From positions 1-64,000 of the forward strand of contig NQMI01000077.1 in NCBI GenBank assembly GCA_002270565.1: 64,000 nucleotides of DNA, written 5' to 3'. A program made the translations under genes and the position numbers. Numbering within the stretch: position 1 is the stretch's first letter; each line of letters starts with the position of its first letter. The notes beneath the pieces are model-generated. The model worked only from the letters and a program-made list of their open reading frames with translations. It searched no databases and was not told where the DNA came from. Shown one piece after another: positions 23,592 through 35,435 of this stretch. This DNA comes from Stenocarpella maydis (lineage: Eukaryota > Ascomycota > Sordariomycetes > Diaporthales > Diaporthaceae).

Positions 23592-24914
23592 GTCGGATGG
23601 TGTGCATCTGTGACGCTATATAGGGTAGGGCAGAGACCTCTCAGAGGCCCGCCACGGTCATTTACCACCCGGGATAGACTCGACCTCTCCTCCTCCTCGC
23701 ATGTGATGAGAGCCACAACCCCAACTTACTTATCCAGCTTCTTCCGGACCTGCTATCTACCTACCTACATCGGTTCCGACCCTACTTCAAACCCGGTCCG
23801 TAAGTACGCATAACACCTGGCAGGCAGGCAAAAAACATAGGCAGGCAGGGAGGTGAGCCCTTCGTGTTGACGTCCCGACTTGAGTTTCCAGTTTCCGGAG
23901 AGACTGCGTCACAGAAAAGCATGTGTGTACTCCGTGTGTGTGTGCCTGTACGTACATATACAAAAACCAAAAAAAAAGTCAATCGGGGATGAGGAGAGAG
24001 AAAGCCAGAGCCGAGAGCCGTTAATTACCTCTAGCACACCGTCACATACATACAGTACCTACCTACCTCAGGTACATTTCTGCCCACCCCTCCCCAATTT
24101 TAGCCTTTCCTCTCCTCTCCCGCCCGTGGTAGTATTCCCAGCAAGCTCTGCGTCCCTCGCGCCGCGAGGGCCCCGAGCACAGGAAAGAAAACGGCCAACA
24201 AGAAACTGTTGCTGCTGTGTGGCCAGGGCGTGGAAAGACGACAAGCACAATTGGCATGGTCTATGTATTGGACGGGTTGGACCTACTTTGATAGCGCTGT
24301 GGGAAGAGCCAAGAAAAAATAATACGATGACCAATCACACACGCGTGCGTGTATCACGAGAAGTTTATCGCACAAGACCAGGCCAAAGCAACATGTGTGA
24401 GGAGAGTAAAGAAACCTTGGCCCGGCCGAGGGTCATTAGTCAAGAGCTAGAAAAGCGAGAAGAAAAAAAGGTGGGTGAGTGCTACTGCGTTTTCGTGTGA
24501 ATCGTGTCAATTCGTCTCAGTAATAAATAACTAATGCCATGTGAGTCCGGACAAGGCGACGCCATGCATCTGCCTCGTGTGCCACAAAGCGAATATACGA
24601 GGTTCCCTCGGCATCACTGATTCCTACAGAGATTACTGACACCGATAGAACCTACTACATGCTAGCAACCATCAGCCAGATCTTATGCTGTGAAACCCGC
24701 TCCTGATGTACGCCGTTACCCAAGTACCCACAGTCCCTCTGCCAGACTCCCTCCACGATGCTGTCGCTGGTGCTGTGAAACCGCTTGCTATGATGATGAT
24801 CGTACTGTTCCTTTGCATTTGTATGTGAATACAGTGATGCCACTTTTGGATGAGGAAAAAGAAATTAATACAGTAAGACACGGAGTTAAAAAAAAAATAA
24901 GAAAAGAAAACCAT
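23592..24914. other. Left part of the probable misplaced segment, no gene
   Basis: This sequence follows the adapter and precedes the stop codon of the truncated gene on the minus strand. It would include that gene's 3' flank. No exon is supported here. Because the left edge is an adapter and the right edge of the segment cuts a gene, its location in the chromosome is doubtful. Confidence 0.5.
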
Positions 24915-25575
24915 CTAATACGCGTGTATCGCGTCATTGCGCAACGGGCCTTTTTGGTGGTGGTGGTGGTGGTGGTCCTGGCCCTGGGCATGGCTATGGC
25001 CATGGCCATGGCCACGTTGGCTGAAAACGCGCTGCATCAAGGCGCGGGGCCCGACGTGATCGATGTCGCCGAGAACAGGAATGTGGTGGGGCTTCTTGTG
25101 CTGCCAGCGCTCCTTGATGCAGTCATCCACGAGAGCGATGAGACCGGTCGCGACGATTACGCTATTGTGTGTTAGTTACTGTTGCCCAAGAGGGGTCTGG
25201 GACGGTTTTTCTCTGATAGACCACTTACTCGGCAACGTCTGTCACGGCATCGATTATAGACTGGTCATTGATCCATATGAAGCAGGGCGGGACCCAGCCC
25301 CCAGAGACTTCATCGTCCTCGACCTGGTTGGGCGAACGGGTCTCGGGGACGATATGTGCGACGGGGTGGGTCTCGCCGTCGCGGACGAGATGGAAGGAGA
25401 CGACGCCGTCAAGGTGCTTCTCGACGACCCGTTTCCACGCGTACTTGTGGCCCCACCAGTCGAACTCGTAGCGCTTGTTGTTCTTGCCCTTCTGGCCCTT
25501 CCTGGTCACGTCGACCCTTGCGTAGTTGCTGAACTCCAGCTTGATGGAGTTGGTGGGCTGCTGAGGAGGGGTCTT
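24915..25575 (-). pseudogene. 5'-truncated conserved fungal protein with His-rich tail
   Basis: Two exons remain: 25575-25229 (5' end missing) and 25161-24915. They are joined by an intron with a perfect GTAAGT donor, CTAAC branch site and TAG acceptor; the join GA|C keeps frame. About 196 residues are visible. The first exon holds KLEFSNYARV, RYEFDWWGHKYAWKR, VSFHLVRDG, HIVPETRSP and GGWVPPCFIWI; the second begins with ADVIVATGLIALVDDCIKER and ends in a His-rich tail that includes six consecutive His. The pattern is that of a conserved fungal protein of unknown function. Upstream of 25575 the frame runs straight into a TGA inside the repeated segment, and no ATG is available, so the gene is cut at the junction. 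I interpret this as a misassembly break, not decay: the remaining exons have intact frames and splice sites. Confidence 0.75.
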
Positions 25576-27674
25576 CTTGTGGGGTCTCGGTCAGAACATC
25601 TTGCAAGGGATTGTTTGGACGGTCCGAATGAGACGCTGATGGTCCCCACAGGATGCCTCTTCTAGCTCTGATGAAGAGCTGGGCATGTCGATCAGCGTTC
25701 CTCCAACGGCCTCATCCCACGTACATACATGCTATGGTACACTAGCTGCGCGAAGACACCAGCAGGCGTTGGCTGCCAGCCCGATCGTGTTTGTGGTCTG
25801 GGTGTGAGGGGGTTTTGTGCCAGCAAGGGGGTTGGGACCTTAACCTTGGGGCAGCATTGCCAGGCTCTGCTTCCACTGGACGACCCGAGCCTTCGACAAC
25901 ATCCTGCCCCGGTCCCAGAGCTGACCTCCAAGGGACGAAATAGCCTCGTACCGGTAACACTGTTCATGACTGCAGCTGACTGCAGCAATGTCCTTGGCGC
26001 CATTGACCACTGGCGTTTCAACCTGCGCTCCTGCACCTCGCATTAGCCTCGTGCCTTGCATCGACATGCGTGAACGAGCTCGTCCCCCTTGCTGAAGAGC
26101 CAAGCTCGGGATCAGGACTTTATCCGCCGGCCCACATCTAAAGCCGATGGGCCAGCACCGAATCCTCAGAGTCAGGGGTAGGCGTACCGGCCTGCGGAGG
26201 GCGGAGCAGGCGGGCTCGCCCACGACAATGGCCGTCCCCTTCGACCCTCTTGTACGTCTGGATCGCCGGCAGTCTTCCCGGAGGCCATATCCTTATTGAG
26301 GCTCTCCTCACGAGCGCTCCGTTGTGGTATCGACCCACAGACTTATTGCATGGCCGATCGCATATCGTCAAGGGTCTCCGGGGTTGAAGGGGACCGGCCA
26401 CCAGTGGAGCTAGGCCCTACCAGAGGGAACAATGCACCGGATCTTCCGAACTCTAAACGGCCCCAGGCGAACACGATTCATGATGGGCATAATAACTTAT
26501 ATAAGAATGGGGATTGGGGCCGCCAGTATCGCGGATACGGCTTGCTTTGAACGTCCGTGAAGGTACATATGTATCCAAGAGACCCGCCCAATCTCAATTC
26601 ATGGAATACGAGGGGCTACGACCATCTGTGCTCGTTTCCACCAGCTCCGGAAGTCAGAAACGGCGCCGGTTCAGGTGCAAACATTGATCATGAAAAGACT
26701 GCAATCTTCTCGAGATTATACTTTGCCAGGCCGCGTAAGTTCTTTGGCACATCTATATTAAATGTTGTATCCTATGAATCGTGCGTACGTTCACGCAGCG
26801 GCTGGTTGTTGGGCTGACGAAGTTTTAAAGTGGGTCTGACCAACCCACAAAATGCAGCCTATTAGAGGGCATATTTCAAATAGCCGAGCTGACACAACAA
26901 GGGCCTTATGCAGGTCACATCAACAAGTAACCTAATAGATATCAAATAGATACTTCTTAGGGTTAGGGTTAGTTTCAAACCGGTTTAAAATTAGTTCCAA
27001 ACCTATCTGAATCTGGTTCTAAACTGGTTCCAAATAGGTGGTTGCTTTATCTTATGTAATCTTGATCTGACAGTTGCTGTACCTCTGTGGTTTCGTACTT
27101 GTACCTTTTTGAACCCTTCCTTGCCAAGCCGTCAGACCCATTTAGAAACTTCGCCAGCCGGACTGGTAACCCGTTACTATGGTCAGTACTGCACTGCCCT
27201 GCTGGCTGGTAGTTGCCCACTACTATTGCCACAAAAGGGATGACAGTGGTTCTCAAAAGGCTCAGCCCACAGTACCTGCGAACTAAACGCCAGTTTTCTT
27301 AACCCCTGAATCCGGGAACCGCCCAGACGTTTACGTATATATCAATGATATGAAAGATGGATTGAGTCTCTAATTTGATTGGGTGAGGTTTTGCGAGTGT
27401 GTCGGGAATGCTAACCAGATGTCAAGACGTCCCAGACATAAGACAGCGCACTATATGCACCAGGGCAGGCTCTCCAAAAGGAAGAACTGATGGCCTTGCG
27501 ACATCAACGGGACTTCAGGAGAAGAAGAGCAATCCTCAAGTCGTGTTTTCTACCATACGTTTAAACATAAGAGTATATACCTTCATTGTCATTCACTTCA
27601 TAATAAAAACTCAAAACCCTCGTCATCCAGCGGAACGTGAAAGGATCGATCACAAACTGACCAAGTAGCAAGGG
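25576..27674. repeat. 2,099-bp direct repeat, copy 2
   Basis: This copy matches 21448-23546. Its right flank (TGCTCCTTGC) continues without an adapter. Its left flank is the truncated gene. The simplest true arrangement is the left flank of copy 1, one copy of this segment, and the right flank of copy 2. It carries no supported gene. Confidence 0.95.
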
Positions 27675-28822
27675 TGCTCCTTGCATATATGCCCGTATTG
27701 GCTGTCAGAACGCCTCAAGAACACACAATGGTTTGATGTTATCGAAAAAAGGTGGGAAACCAAGTCAACTAGCAGGACTCACGATTCTCTCTCCACTAGC
27801 TACCTAGGTACTCACCACTTTCCGCCTCAAGAATATGTTACATTATTAGTATATCATTCATAGGTATAGGGCAGTAGTAAATTTGCTAAATACAAAACAA
27901 CTGCCCCTATGGTTAATCCGGGATACTATATGCCAGCCTTATTACTAGTAGCTTTCATGATATCGTTAAAAAAGTGAGAAAGAGGAAGAGAAAGAGACAG
28001 GGGGGGTTGATCTTACCTGGCGTCCAACCATGCTCCATTCTTTTGGAGGACACCTTGTCATTGTCTAATGGCACTTTATCCCAGACCGTTCGGTCTGGGG
28101 GAGAGAAGAGGGACAGGATGCTAATAATTGTGTATAAGTTGTCATTAATCGTAATCCAGCATCTGCAGGCTACAAGCATGCGCCGCGGCTTTCTTGTGCT
28201 CGTTCGAAATTTGAATGGCCTTGGATCTTCGCCACATCGAAGTACGTGTGAGGGCAGCGTTTCTCACAGCTGCCTTGCAATATGAAACTTGTGCAAAACC
28301 TGCGAGCGGCTGTGGTTTTCCAGTGGCTCCAGAAACGTTAGGAGTAGTATATGGTTGATCTTTGTGGTCGAGGCCCTGACTTAGCTAAACGAGGGGACAG
28401 CCAACGGCTCGGCTTTGGAGCGGCCACCCGTCAAGGGTTAATACATGGTTGACCGAGTGCCCAAAGGATTTTGTCCCAGGGAAGAGTGTGCGCACATCTC
28501 CAGTGGTCTCCCAGGTTTTCCTGAGGGTGCCGGTTGGCAATCCAAATGTTGTACCGCAGCATCAGCCACAAGTGTCTCCTGAGATTGCCTTTCATCGTCG
28601 ACTGTCTCTTGATATCAAACGAACGCTAGAGTGGAGCCTAGGCTCACGTCCGCTCTCTCTTGATCAGTCAGTCATTTTTTGCCGAGTCTCGCCGGGTTTG
28701 CTGCCACCATTTTGTCTCAAAACGCAATGCTCTATTTCATATGTTGGTACAAACCATCGGCCGTGATTCACTTAACCCATCCAGCGTCATCGCCTTCCCC
28801 GAGACGTGCAACCGTGGCCACC
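27675..28822. other. Intergenic region downstream of proteasome beta-2
   Basis: This 1.1-kb stretch is moderately AT-rich with only short frames. It would hold the 3' flank of the proteasome gene near 28700-28822. No other feature is supported. Confidence 0.5.
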
Positions 28823-29769
28823 CTATGTGTCGACATCCATCCTCTCGCTCTCAGCAGAAACCTCATGCACGTCTACAAACTTCAAGATCTCGTCCTTCTT
28901 GATGATCTTCTCGTTCAGCACCGCTGTGGTGCCCTTGGGGAACTTGTACGACTTGAGCTTCTGGCTTCTCTCGTTTGGCTTCACATAGCCTCGGTGCAGG
29001 GTGGTCTTGTCCGCCGTGATGACCGCGACATCGACATTGCTTCCTGACCCCAGGTCGTTGAAGATACCAGCCTGGATGGCCTCGCTGCACAGCTCCATGG
29101 CCTCCTCCTTGGTCAGGCTGGCCTTCCACGAGCTCTCAAACACGCTCATTGCCGCCAGCGAGCCGGAGCCCATGGTCACGTAGGGGAGCTTGTCGGTACT
29201 GCCGTGGGCGTGGACGGTAAAGAGGTGGGTACCGGTAGGGTCGACGCCGGCCACGACGAGGTAGGCGCCGATGTAGCCCTGGTATCGGAAGAGGTGCTGC
29301 TTCAGCATGGTCATGCAGGTCACGACCCGCGGCTTGCGACCGGTGGAGAGGGAGTGAAGTTCCAGGTTCGAGGAGATGATGGCCGTCGTGAACTCGGTAT
29401 CTGCCGCGGTACCGGCTCCGGCGCACCAGATCTGAGGAGCGATATAGTGCAGCTTCTCGCAGTTCTTGTCGGCCACGATGGGGCCTGAGGTTGCTCGAGT
29501 ATCGGCTGCGATCTGGTTTTTGGCAGGTCAGTCTTGGACAGGATGATCAGGTTGAGCGTCCTGGAGCAGTAGCTTGAGAGGCGGGCCCATGGCGCAGGTG
29601 AAGGCCAAGAGGCACTGGAGCTCTGAATCTGAGCTGTACATACCACGACGCCTCCATCAAATATGCACCCGACGATGGTGGTTCCTGTGCTGGTGGCCTT
29701 GGGCAAAGGCACGCCTCGCGCGTGCAGCGCTGCGTTGCGGTTGTAGTTGGAGAAGTCGAAGCCCGGCAT
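28823..29769 (-). CDS. pup1: 20S proteasome subunit beta-2 (trypsin-like), Pup1 ortholog
   Basis: Catalytic beta-2 subunit of the 20S proteasome core, 271 residues. Exons are 29769-29644 and 29512-28823; the intron has a GTATGT donor, CTGAC branch site and CCAG acceptor and joins GGVV to IAADTRAT. The propeptide ends at Gly29 and the mature N-terminal nucleophile is Thr30 (TTIVG). Counting from it, the expected Asp17 (AADTRAT) and Lys33 (NCEKLHY) are both present, so the enzyme should be active with trypsin-like specificity. The long C-terminal extension typical of beta-2, which embraces beta-3, is present ([14 protein letters not shown] onwards). ATG 29769 matches the family start. It is divergent from the nucleoporin gene. 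Confidence 0.97.
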
Positions 29770-30359
29770 GATGGCGGCAGTTCGTCTCAGCTGTACAAAC
29801 GGATCTTGAAGATAGCCAGGGGAGCTCTAGGATGATTTGGGGACGTCGCGGAGGCTGAGATGATGGGGAGTCGATGGGGGAGGTGGCCGCGTTGGGAGAG
29901 GTGGTTGGGGGAGTAGCTTGCGTGTGGTTGTCGCTTGGCGACGGCAAGGCAGAGAGAGAGAGAGCTGATTGTATGGGGCCTGCCGCGGTGGATGACGAGG
30001 CTAAAAGCTGCCTTCCAGCACACTGCAGCAGCCACCCCTGTCGCGAAAGCTGGTTCTGGTTGGCCCAAGCTCGGGGTGAAGCTCTGGGGCAGACGGGCAG
30101 GGATTCCTTTTTGGCAGGCAGCGTCGCGATCTCCAAGTCACCGTCGACCTCCTGCAACCGAACCACAACCATTTTTCTCCCACATCACCACCCATTTTGA
30201 ATATACACCTTGTTGCTTCTTTAGTGTCTCTGTGAAACCCCGCTCGCACTGCTCCTGTGACGGGCTTCTCACATTACCCATTTGCAAGTCCATGCTCAGA
30301 ACCTAAGAGGGGACTTGTTTGCCTGGATCCGTCGCAACGGCCAAACGGCACTCGACACG
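29770..30359. promoter_or_regulatory. Divergent promoter between proteasome beta-2 and the nucleoporin
   Basis: These 590 bp serve as upstream region for both genes. A five-codon upstream frame (ATG CTC AGA ACC TAA, 30292-30306) lies ahead of the nucleoporin start and may temper its translation if it is in the transcript. I saw no clear copy of the GGTGGCAAA proteasome element. Confidence 0.45.
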
Positions 30360-33300
30360 ATGGAAGAGGGCGCGACACTTGAATTGATCCAGACCGAGGT
30401 ACGTTCATTCTTAACATGTATAACCCTTGTCGGTTTCGTGTCCTATGATCACGGTCTAACTAACACCTGATAGGCTCTCGGGTTCCTCGCCATCGCCGGC
30501 GACGCGAAGGTCCAGCTGACCCCAGAATGGTCTCCCCTGCCCGCACCGACAGCATCCCTCCTCAGCATTGCATCCCGAAAGGGCCTCGTGGCCGCCGCCG
30601 GCCCGGATGCCGTGTATCTATCCTCGACCGAGTCGGCGCGGAAGGCCTTCTCGGCTGACAAGACTGGTGACACCGAATTCAGGGCATTCGAGCCCCAAGT
30701 CAAGATACCCTTGCCCATGAGGATATCGCATCTCGCATTTACCCCCGACGAGCAATACCTGATACTGTCGGCCGAGCAGGGCGGGGGGCTGGCTGTCTAC
30801 GAGACGCAGGCGCTGCTACAAGGATCCTCGCAGGCCGCCTTTGAGATCTCGACTAGTGGGGAGAGCATCAGGGCCCTGATACCGAATCCTATGCCCGAGC
30901 TGGCAGAATTTTGCGCCGTCGTGACCACAAACGGCAACTTCTTAATAGCCAACCTAAAGGAGAAGTCACTTGTCACCGGTCCAAGCGGCCCAGTCGTCCG
31001 AAACCAAGTTGCCTGTGGAGCATGGAGCACCAAGGGCAAGCAGCTGGTCGCAGGATTGTCCGATGGCACTGTTATCCAGATGACCCCTGACGGCACCGAA
31101 AAGGCACAAATTCCCAAACCAAGCGCGTTCGGGGACGCACATGTGTCCTCGATATCTTGGCTGGAGAACAATGTCTTCCTCCTGGTCTACACAGAGAACT
31201 CGGGAGAATCGCCTGCCTCGGAATTCTGCATAATCACGCGGCACGCGCCACCAGGCCAATCGCCATCCTTCGAGTTCCGGAAACTGAATGACCCGGTCCA
31301 ACCATTCGGAAACGAGAGGGCGCCGCATCACACCGTTCTGCGTCTGCGAGACTACCCGCCAAGCATCCAAGACATGCTCATTGTCGCATCCACAGCCCAC
31401 GATGGCATTGGGCTGCTTACGCGATCCAAGGCGCCTCTTGCTAGTGACGTACCTGCAGAAGCCATCACGAACGTTTTTACCACAACCGAGTTCACCGATG
31501 ACTCCAGGAGGGCCGAGGTGCCTTCGGACCCCGGCGAATACTCTCCTACGTATCCCACCGGAGTCTCACTGGACCTCTCGAGCAAGGAGAGTGTGTACCG
31601 GCCGATACCTCAAGACGAGGAGTTCGAGAGATCTCCTGGGCCGCTTCCCGCGCTGTGGGCACTCAACTACAAGGGTGTCTTATCTGCATGGTGGGTAGTT
31701 TACAACGATGCCATCCGAGAAGGCAAGATATATCCCGGCATGGTTGTAGCTGAAGGACAGTCTTCTGCACAACCAACCGCCCCCGCCCCCACGCCGCCAG
31801 CCTTTGGTTCGCAGACAGCAAGTTCCCCTTTCGGCGGACCATCTGCCTTTGCGACTGCCGCGCCTGCCCTGGCTCCATCGACTGGAGTGCCCAGTCCTTT
31901 CGGGGGAGCGGCTGCGGCTTCTTCGACACCTAAATTTGGCGCCCCGTCTTTTGGCGCACCAAGTGCACTCGGAGCCCAGCCGGCTGCGTCTTTCGGGCAA
32001 GCTGGTGGGCTAGGCGCCAAAGTTTCACCCTGGGCAACCGCATCGGCGGGCGGAGCTGCACCTTCTTTTGGTTCACCCGGATTCTCCAGCTCCGCAGCAC
32101 CTGCGACTGGGGCTTCAGCAGGCGGCAAGATCTTTGGCAGTGCGGCCTCTGCCACTCCTTCAACGGGTGGCGGTTTTGCTTCATTCGCCAGCAAGGCTGG
32201 TTTTGGGTCCCTGGGTGGTGATAGCGGTAGCGGCAGTATCTTTTCCAAACCCTCATCGTCTCCGAGTCCGTTTGGTGCAGGTACAAGTGGCCAGAGTGCC
32301 TTTGGGAGCGGTGGTAGTGCCTTCGGAAGCGGCGCAGGAACCTTTGGGTCTCGGGAGACGTCGAACACCGCATTTCCTCCACCTAGCTCAACACCTAAGG
32401 AAGGCTCTGGTCTCGGCTCCACGCCATTCGTCCTTGGAACGACTTTTAAGGCAGACCCTGCCTCCGCCAATGACAACGAGAAACCGAGCGGTAAGGGTGG
32501 TTTTGGACTGGGAGGCTTTGGTTTGTCAATGGACGATGCTGCGGCAAGGCCGGCCGAGTCGAATGACTTGTCCAAAGATGAAGATATGGATGCGCAGACC
32601 ACTCCGGTCGAGCAAGAAAAGCCAAAACCTTCTCTGTTTGAATCGTCTCAACCGAAAGAGAAGACGGCAAGCTTGTTTGGTGGACAGTCCCAGGAGTCCA
32701 CAACCCCGACGTCGACGCCCGCGCCATCGAAGTTCTTCTCAGACAACTCCACGTCCTCGAAACCTAATCCGTTTTCTGGCCAAGCCAGCGCGAGCAGTCC
32801 TTTTGGAGCCACATCTGCCAAACCCAGCCTCTTTGGATCCAGCAGCGACGCAGGCAAGCCAAAAGAATCACCTAACCCTTTTGCATCGATGTCTAGCAAC
32901 AAACCCAACCCATTCGCATCCGCGTCTCAAAGCAAGCCAAACCCCTTCGCAGTGAAGAGTGAGAGAACAGAGGCCACAGAAGATGCGCCTCTGCCGCCGG
33001 AGTCAACAAGTAAGGCCGTATACCCATTCGGAGATTCCTCGTCTTCTTCTACAGCTTCCGCTAAATCTGCAGAAGGTCACAAAAAGACCGACAAGGACTC
33101 CGAATCTGTCAACGATGTTCCATTGTCACCTGATCCGTCACCAGGGCCCAACGAAGCACCAAAGGATAACGACGAGGCCTCAATCCCTTTGTCAGAACAA
33201 GTAGCACCCGTCATGGAAGACGCCCCGTTGCCGCCCTTCCCCACGAAGTCCAAGCCTGAAGCTACATCATCTATATTTGGCTCAAAACAGGCCCCGGCGG

Positions 33301-34937
33301 TTCCTGACGGCTCCGATAGTGCCGAATCTAGTTCGCAGCATGGCGAAAGCCGGAGCCAGAGCGATGCTGAAGAACCTGCAGATGGGGAGGAGGATGAGGA
33401 CGGCGAGGGCGAAAGCGAAGGCAGTGGTATCGATGTTGCGAAGGACCTGAGCCCAAACTGGATGGGGCTCAGCCAGGAACAGGGCACCACGCCTCAGAGT
33501 TCGTTTGGCGGTATGGGCGGGAGCACTTTCTCCATGGTGTCGAGGCCGGAAGCCCCACAGCAGCAGCACTCATCCTTGTTTGGCGAGATCAACCGAAGTG
33601 CACCGGTCTTTGCGAAGCCTGCCCCTACCAGCCCACGCTCCCCGAGCCCCGTCAGGGGGCCAATCGCGCACCGGATGTTCCCGGCTGAGGGCTCACGGTC
33701 AGTTAGTGCTCCTGGAATTCCGCCACATGCCTTGGGAAGGTCGCGGCCCCAGAGCTCTGATCACGGCGCCAAGACGATCAGCACGAGATTGCAGCCCCAA
33801 GACGACCCCAACGTACTTCTGCAAAGGCAGGCGAAGCAGAAGCAGGCAGAGCAGGACGTGCAGAGCTTGGAGGACGACGAGTTCGAACACGTACAAAATC
33901 TTCTTGACACTGAGGTTCCGCCTTCGCTGGAAATCGGCGAGTTCAACGCCTTCAACAGCGTCACCGCTGACGTCCATGCGTCCACCGTGGCTGCACAGGT
34001 AGAGGCGTTGTATCGTGACATCAATGGCATGCTAGTGACGTTGGGTCTCAACGCCCGAGCGCTGAAAGGCTTCATCAAGGGTCATGAGGAGCGCCACGGC
34101 GAAAAGACCAAGGATGACCTCGCCAACCGTGACGACTGGGTTCTGTGCGAGGCTGAAGACCTCGGCCAGATTCTCGATGAGGACCTGGCTCCTGAGCTGG
34201 AAGAGGGCCGTCTCCAAAATGTCGAGGACACATGGGATATGTGCCAGGGACTTGCCCGGGAGATGCCCAAGCTTCGTGCGAAACATCAAGATGTCAAGCG
34301 TATTTTGGGTAGTGTCCTGGATCCTGACCAGGCATCCGCACAGCGATCCATGCCCCTCAATGCCGAGCAGGCAGCGCAACAGACGGAGCTGCGTCGGTCA
34401 TACGCACAGCTGATCAGACTGATGACCGACGCCGAAGGCGCATTAACCATGCTCAAGACAAAACTTGCGTCACTTGGCGCTTCTTCTGGCAAGCCCGCCG
34501 CCGTGCCGACTGTCGACGCCGTCATGCGTACCATCACGAAGATGACGTCGGCGGCAGAGAAGCGCAGCGGCGATCTTGATGTGCTCGAGAGCCAGATGCG
34601 CAAGCTTGGGTTCACCAATTCGGTCGGGCCTCCGAGTCGTGAAGGGTCTCCGTTCATGACACCGCCTTCTAACAAGAGGCAGTCCCTGCTCATGAGCTCT
34701 TCCACGCAGTTCACACCTTCCCCGCGCAAGAGCCTAATAAGCTCGGTCGGCTCGCTCAACGGCAGTAGGCGAGCCACCGCGGGGCCGTCGCCAAGGAAGA
34801 AGATCAGCGGGTTCACGAATGAGGACAAGGAGGCTATCAGGGGCAAGATGCAGAAGAGGCAGGGTGTCCTGGACCGTCTGCGCAACAAATTGACAGAGAA
34901 TGGACCAAAAATGTCGAGGTACGAGGGTGGGAGTTGA
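30360..34937 (+). CDS. FG nucleoporin of the cytoplasmic face, Nup159/Nup214 type
   Basis: Nuclear-pore protein of about 1500 residues. Exons are 30360-30398 and 30474-34937; the intron has a GTACGT donor and a TAG acceptor and is phase 0. The N-terminal region (about 14-400) has the look of the Nup159/Nup214 beta-propeller, which docks the mRNA-export helicase Dbp5. Residues about 450-845 are a low-complexity FG domain with many SPFG, AFG, SLFG and NPF units interspersed with Pro/Ser/Ala. An acidic stretch (about 980-1000) and a Ser/Pro segment follow. The C-terminal third (about 1130-1380) is charged and helical, suited to coiled-coil assembly with the Nup82/Nsp1 complex. The last 100 residues are basic and Ser/Pro-rich. 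Architecture fits Nup159 well; direct orthology is inferred. Confidence 0.88.
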
Positions 34938-35435
34938 ATGCCCGGGGAGGGGGGGGGGTGCGGACTGTCGGTTCAGACACGTTGGCGTTTTACATATCAC
35001 TGTCCGGGGAAATTTCTCGTGGTGAGCAATTGCGGCTCATTACACGACGTACGAGATACTGGATGACGGGAATTAAGATAGACCTTGGTGGCCTAGCCCC
35101 TATTCTATGAAAGTGACGCGAATGAAGACATGGTAGGCGCCCAGACTATCCGCAAGCTGTGCTTTCACCGTGCGGTGTTTCGGAGGCGATCTCCATCATA
35201 CATATTCATGAAAAACCAACTCCTAATCAGCCACCGAAAGAAAGCCATGGTGTCAAATGCAACAAGTGAACCCTTGCTTGGTGGTGACCGAGGAAGATGC
35301 GGTATACGTATCAACATTTGTCCATGGAGATGACAGAAGCAATTACTTGACGGCGTATCACCAGCAGTCCCGCCGGAAGCAGATTCAGCCTAGGCAGCTA
35401 CCTGTTTGGGCCTGAGGTATCCCAAGAGGACTAGG
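34938..35435. other. Convergent intergenic region
   Basis: This is the shared 3' flank of the nucleoporin (+) and SDR (-) genes. It begins with a G-rich run after the nucleoporin stop. No gene is seen. Confidence 0.6.

Noticed and set aside
24690..25175. 161-codon plus-strand frame in the misplaced segment
   Set aside because: It is the antisense of the spliced minus-strand gene, which has perfect splice sites and protein-like sequence.
21601..26046. Paired identical small frames in the two repeat copies as a duplicated gene
   Set aside because: Identity simply follows from the 2.1-kb repeat; frames overlap in all phases and none looks like a protein.
31700..32602. 300-codon antisense frame opposite the FG region
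   Set aside because: It is a low-complexity Pro/Ala shadow of the nucleoporin FG repeats.
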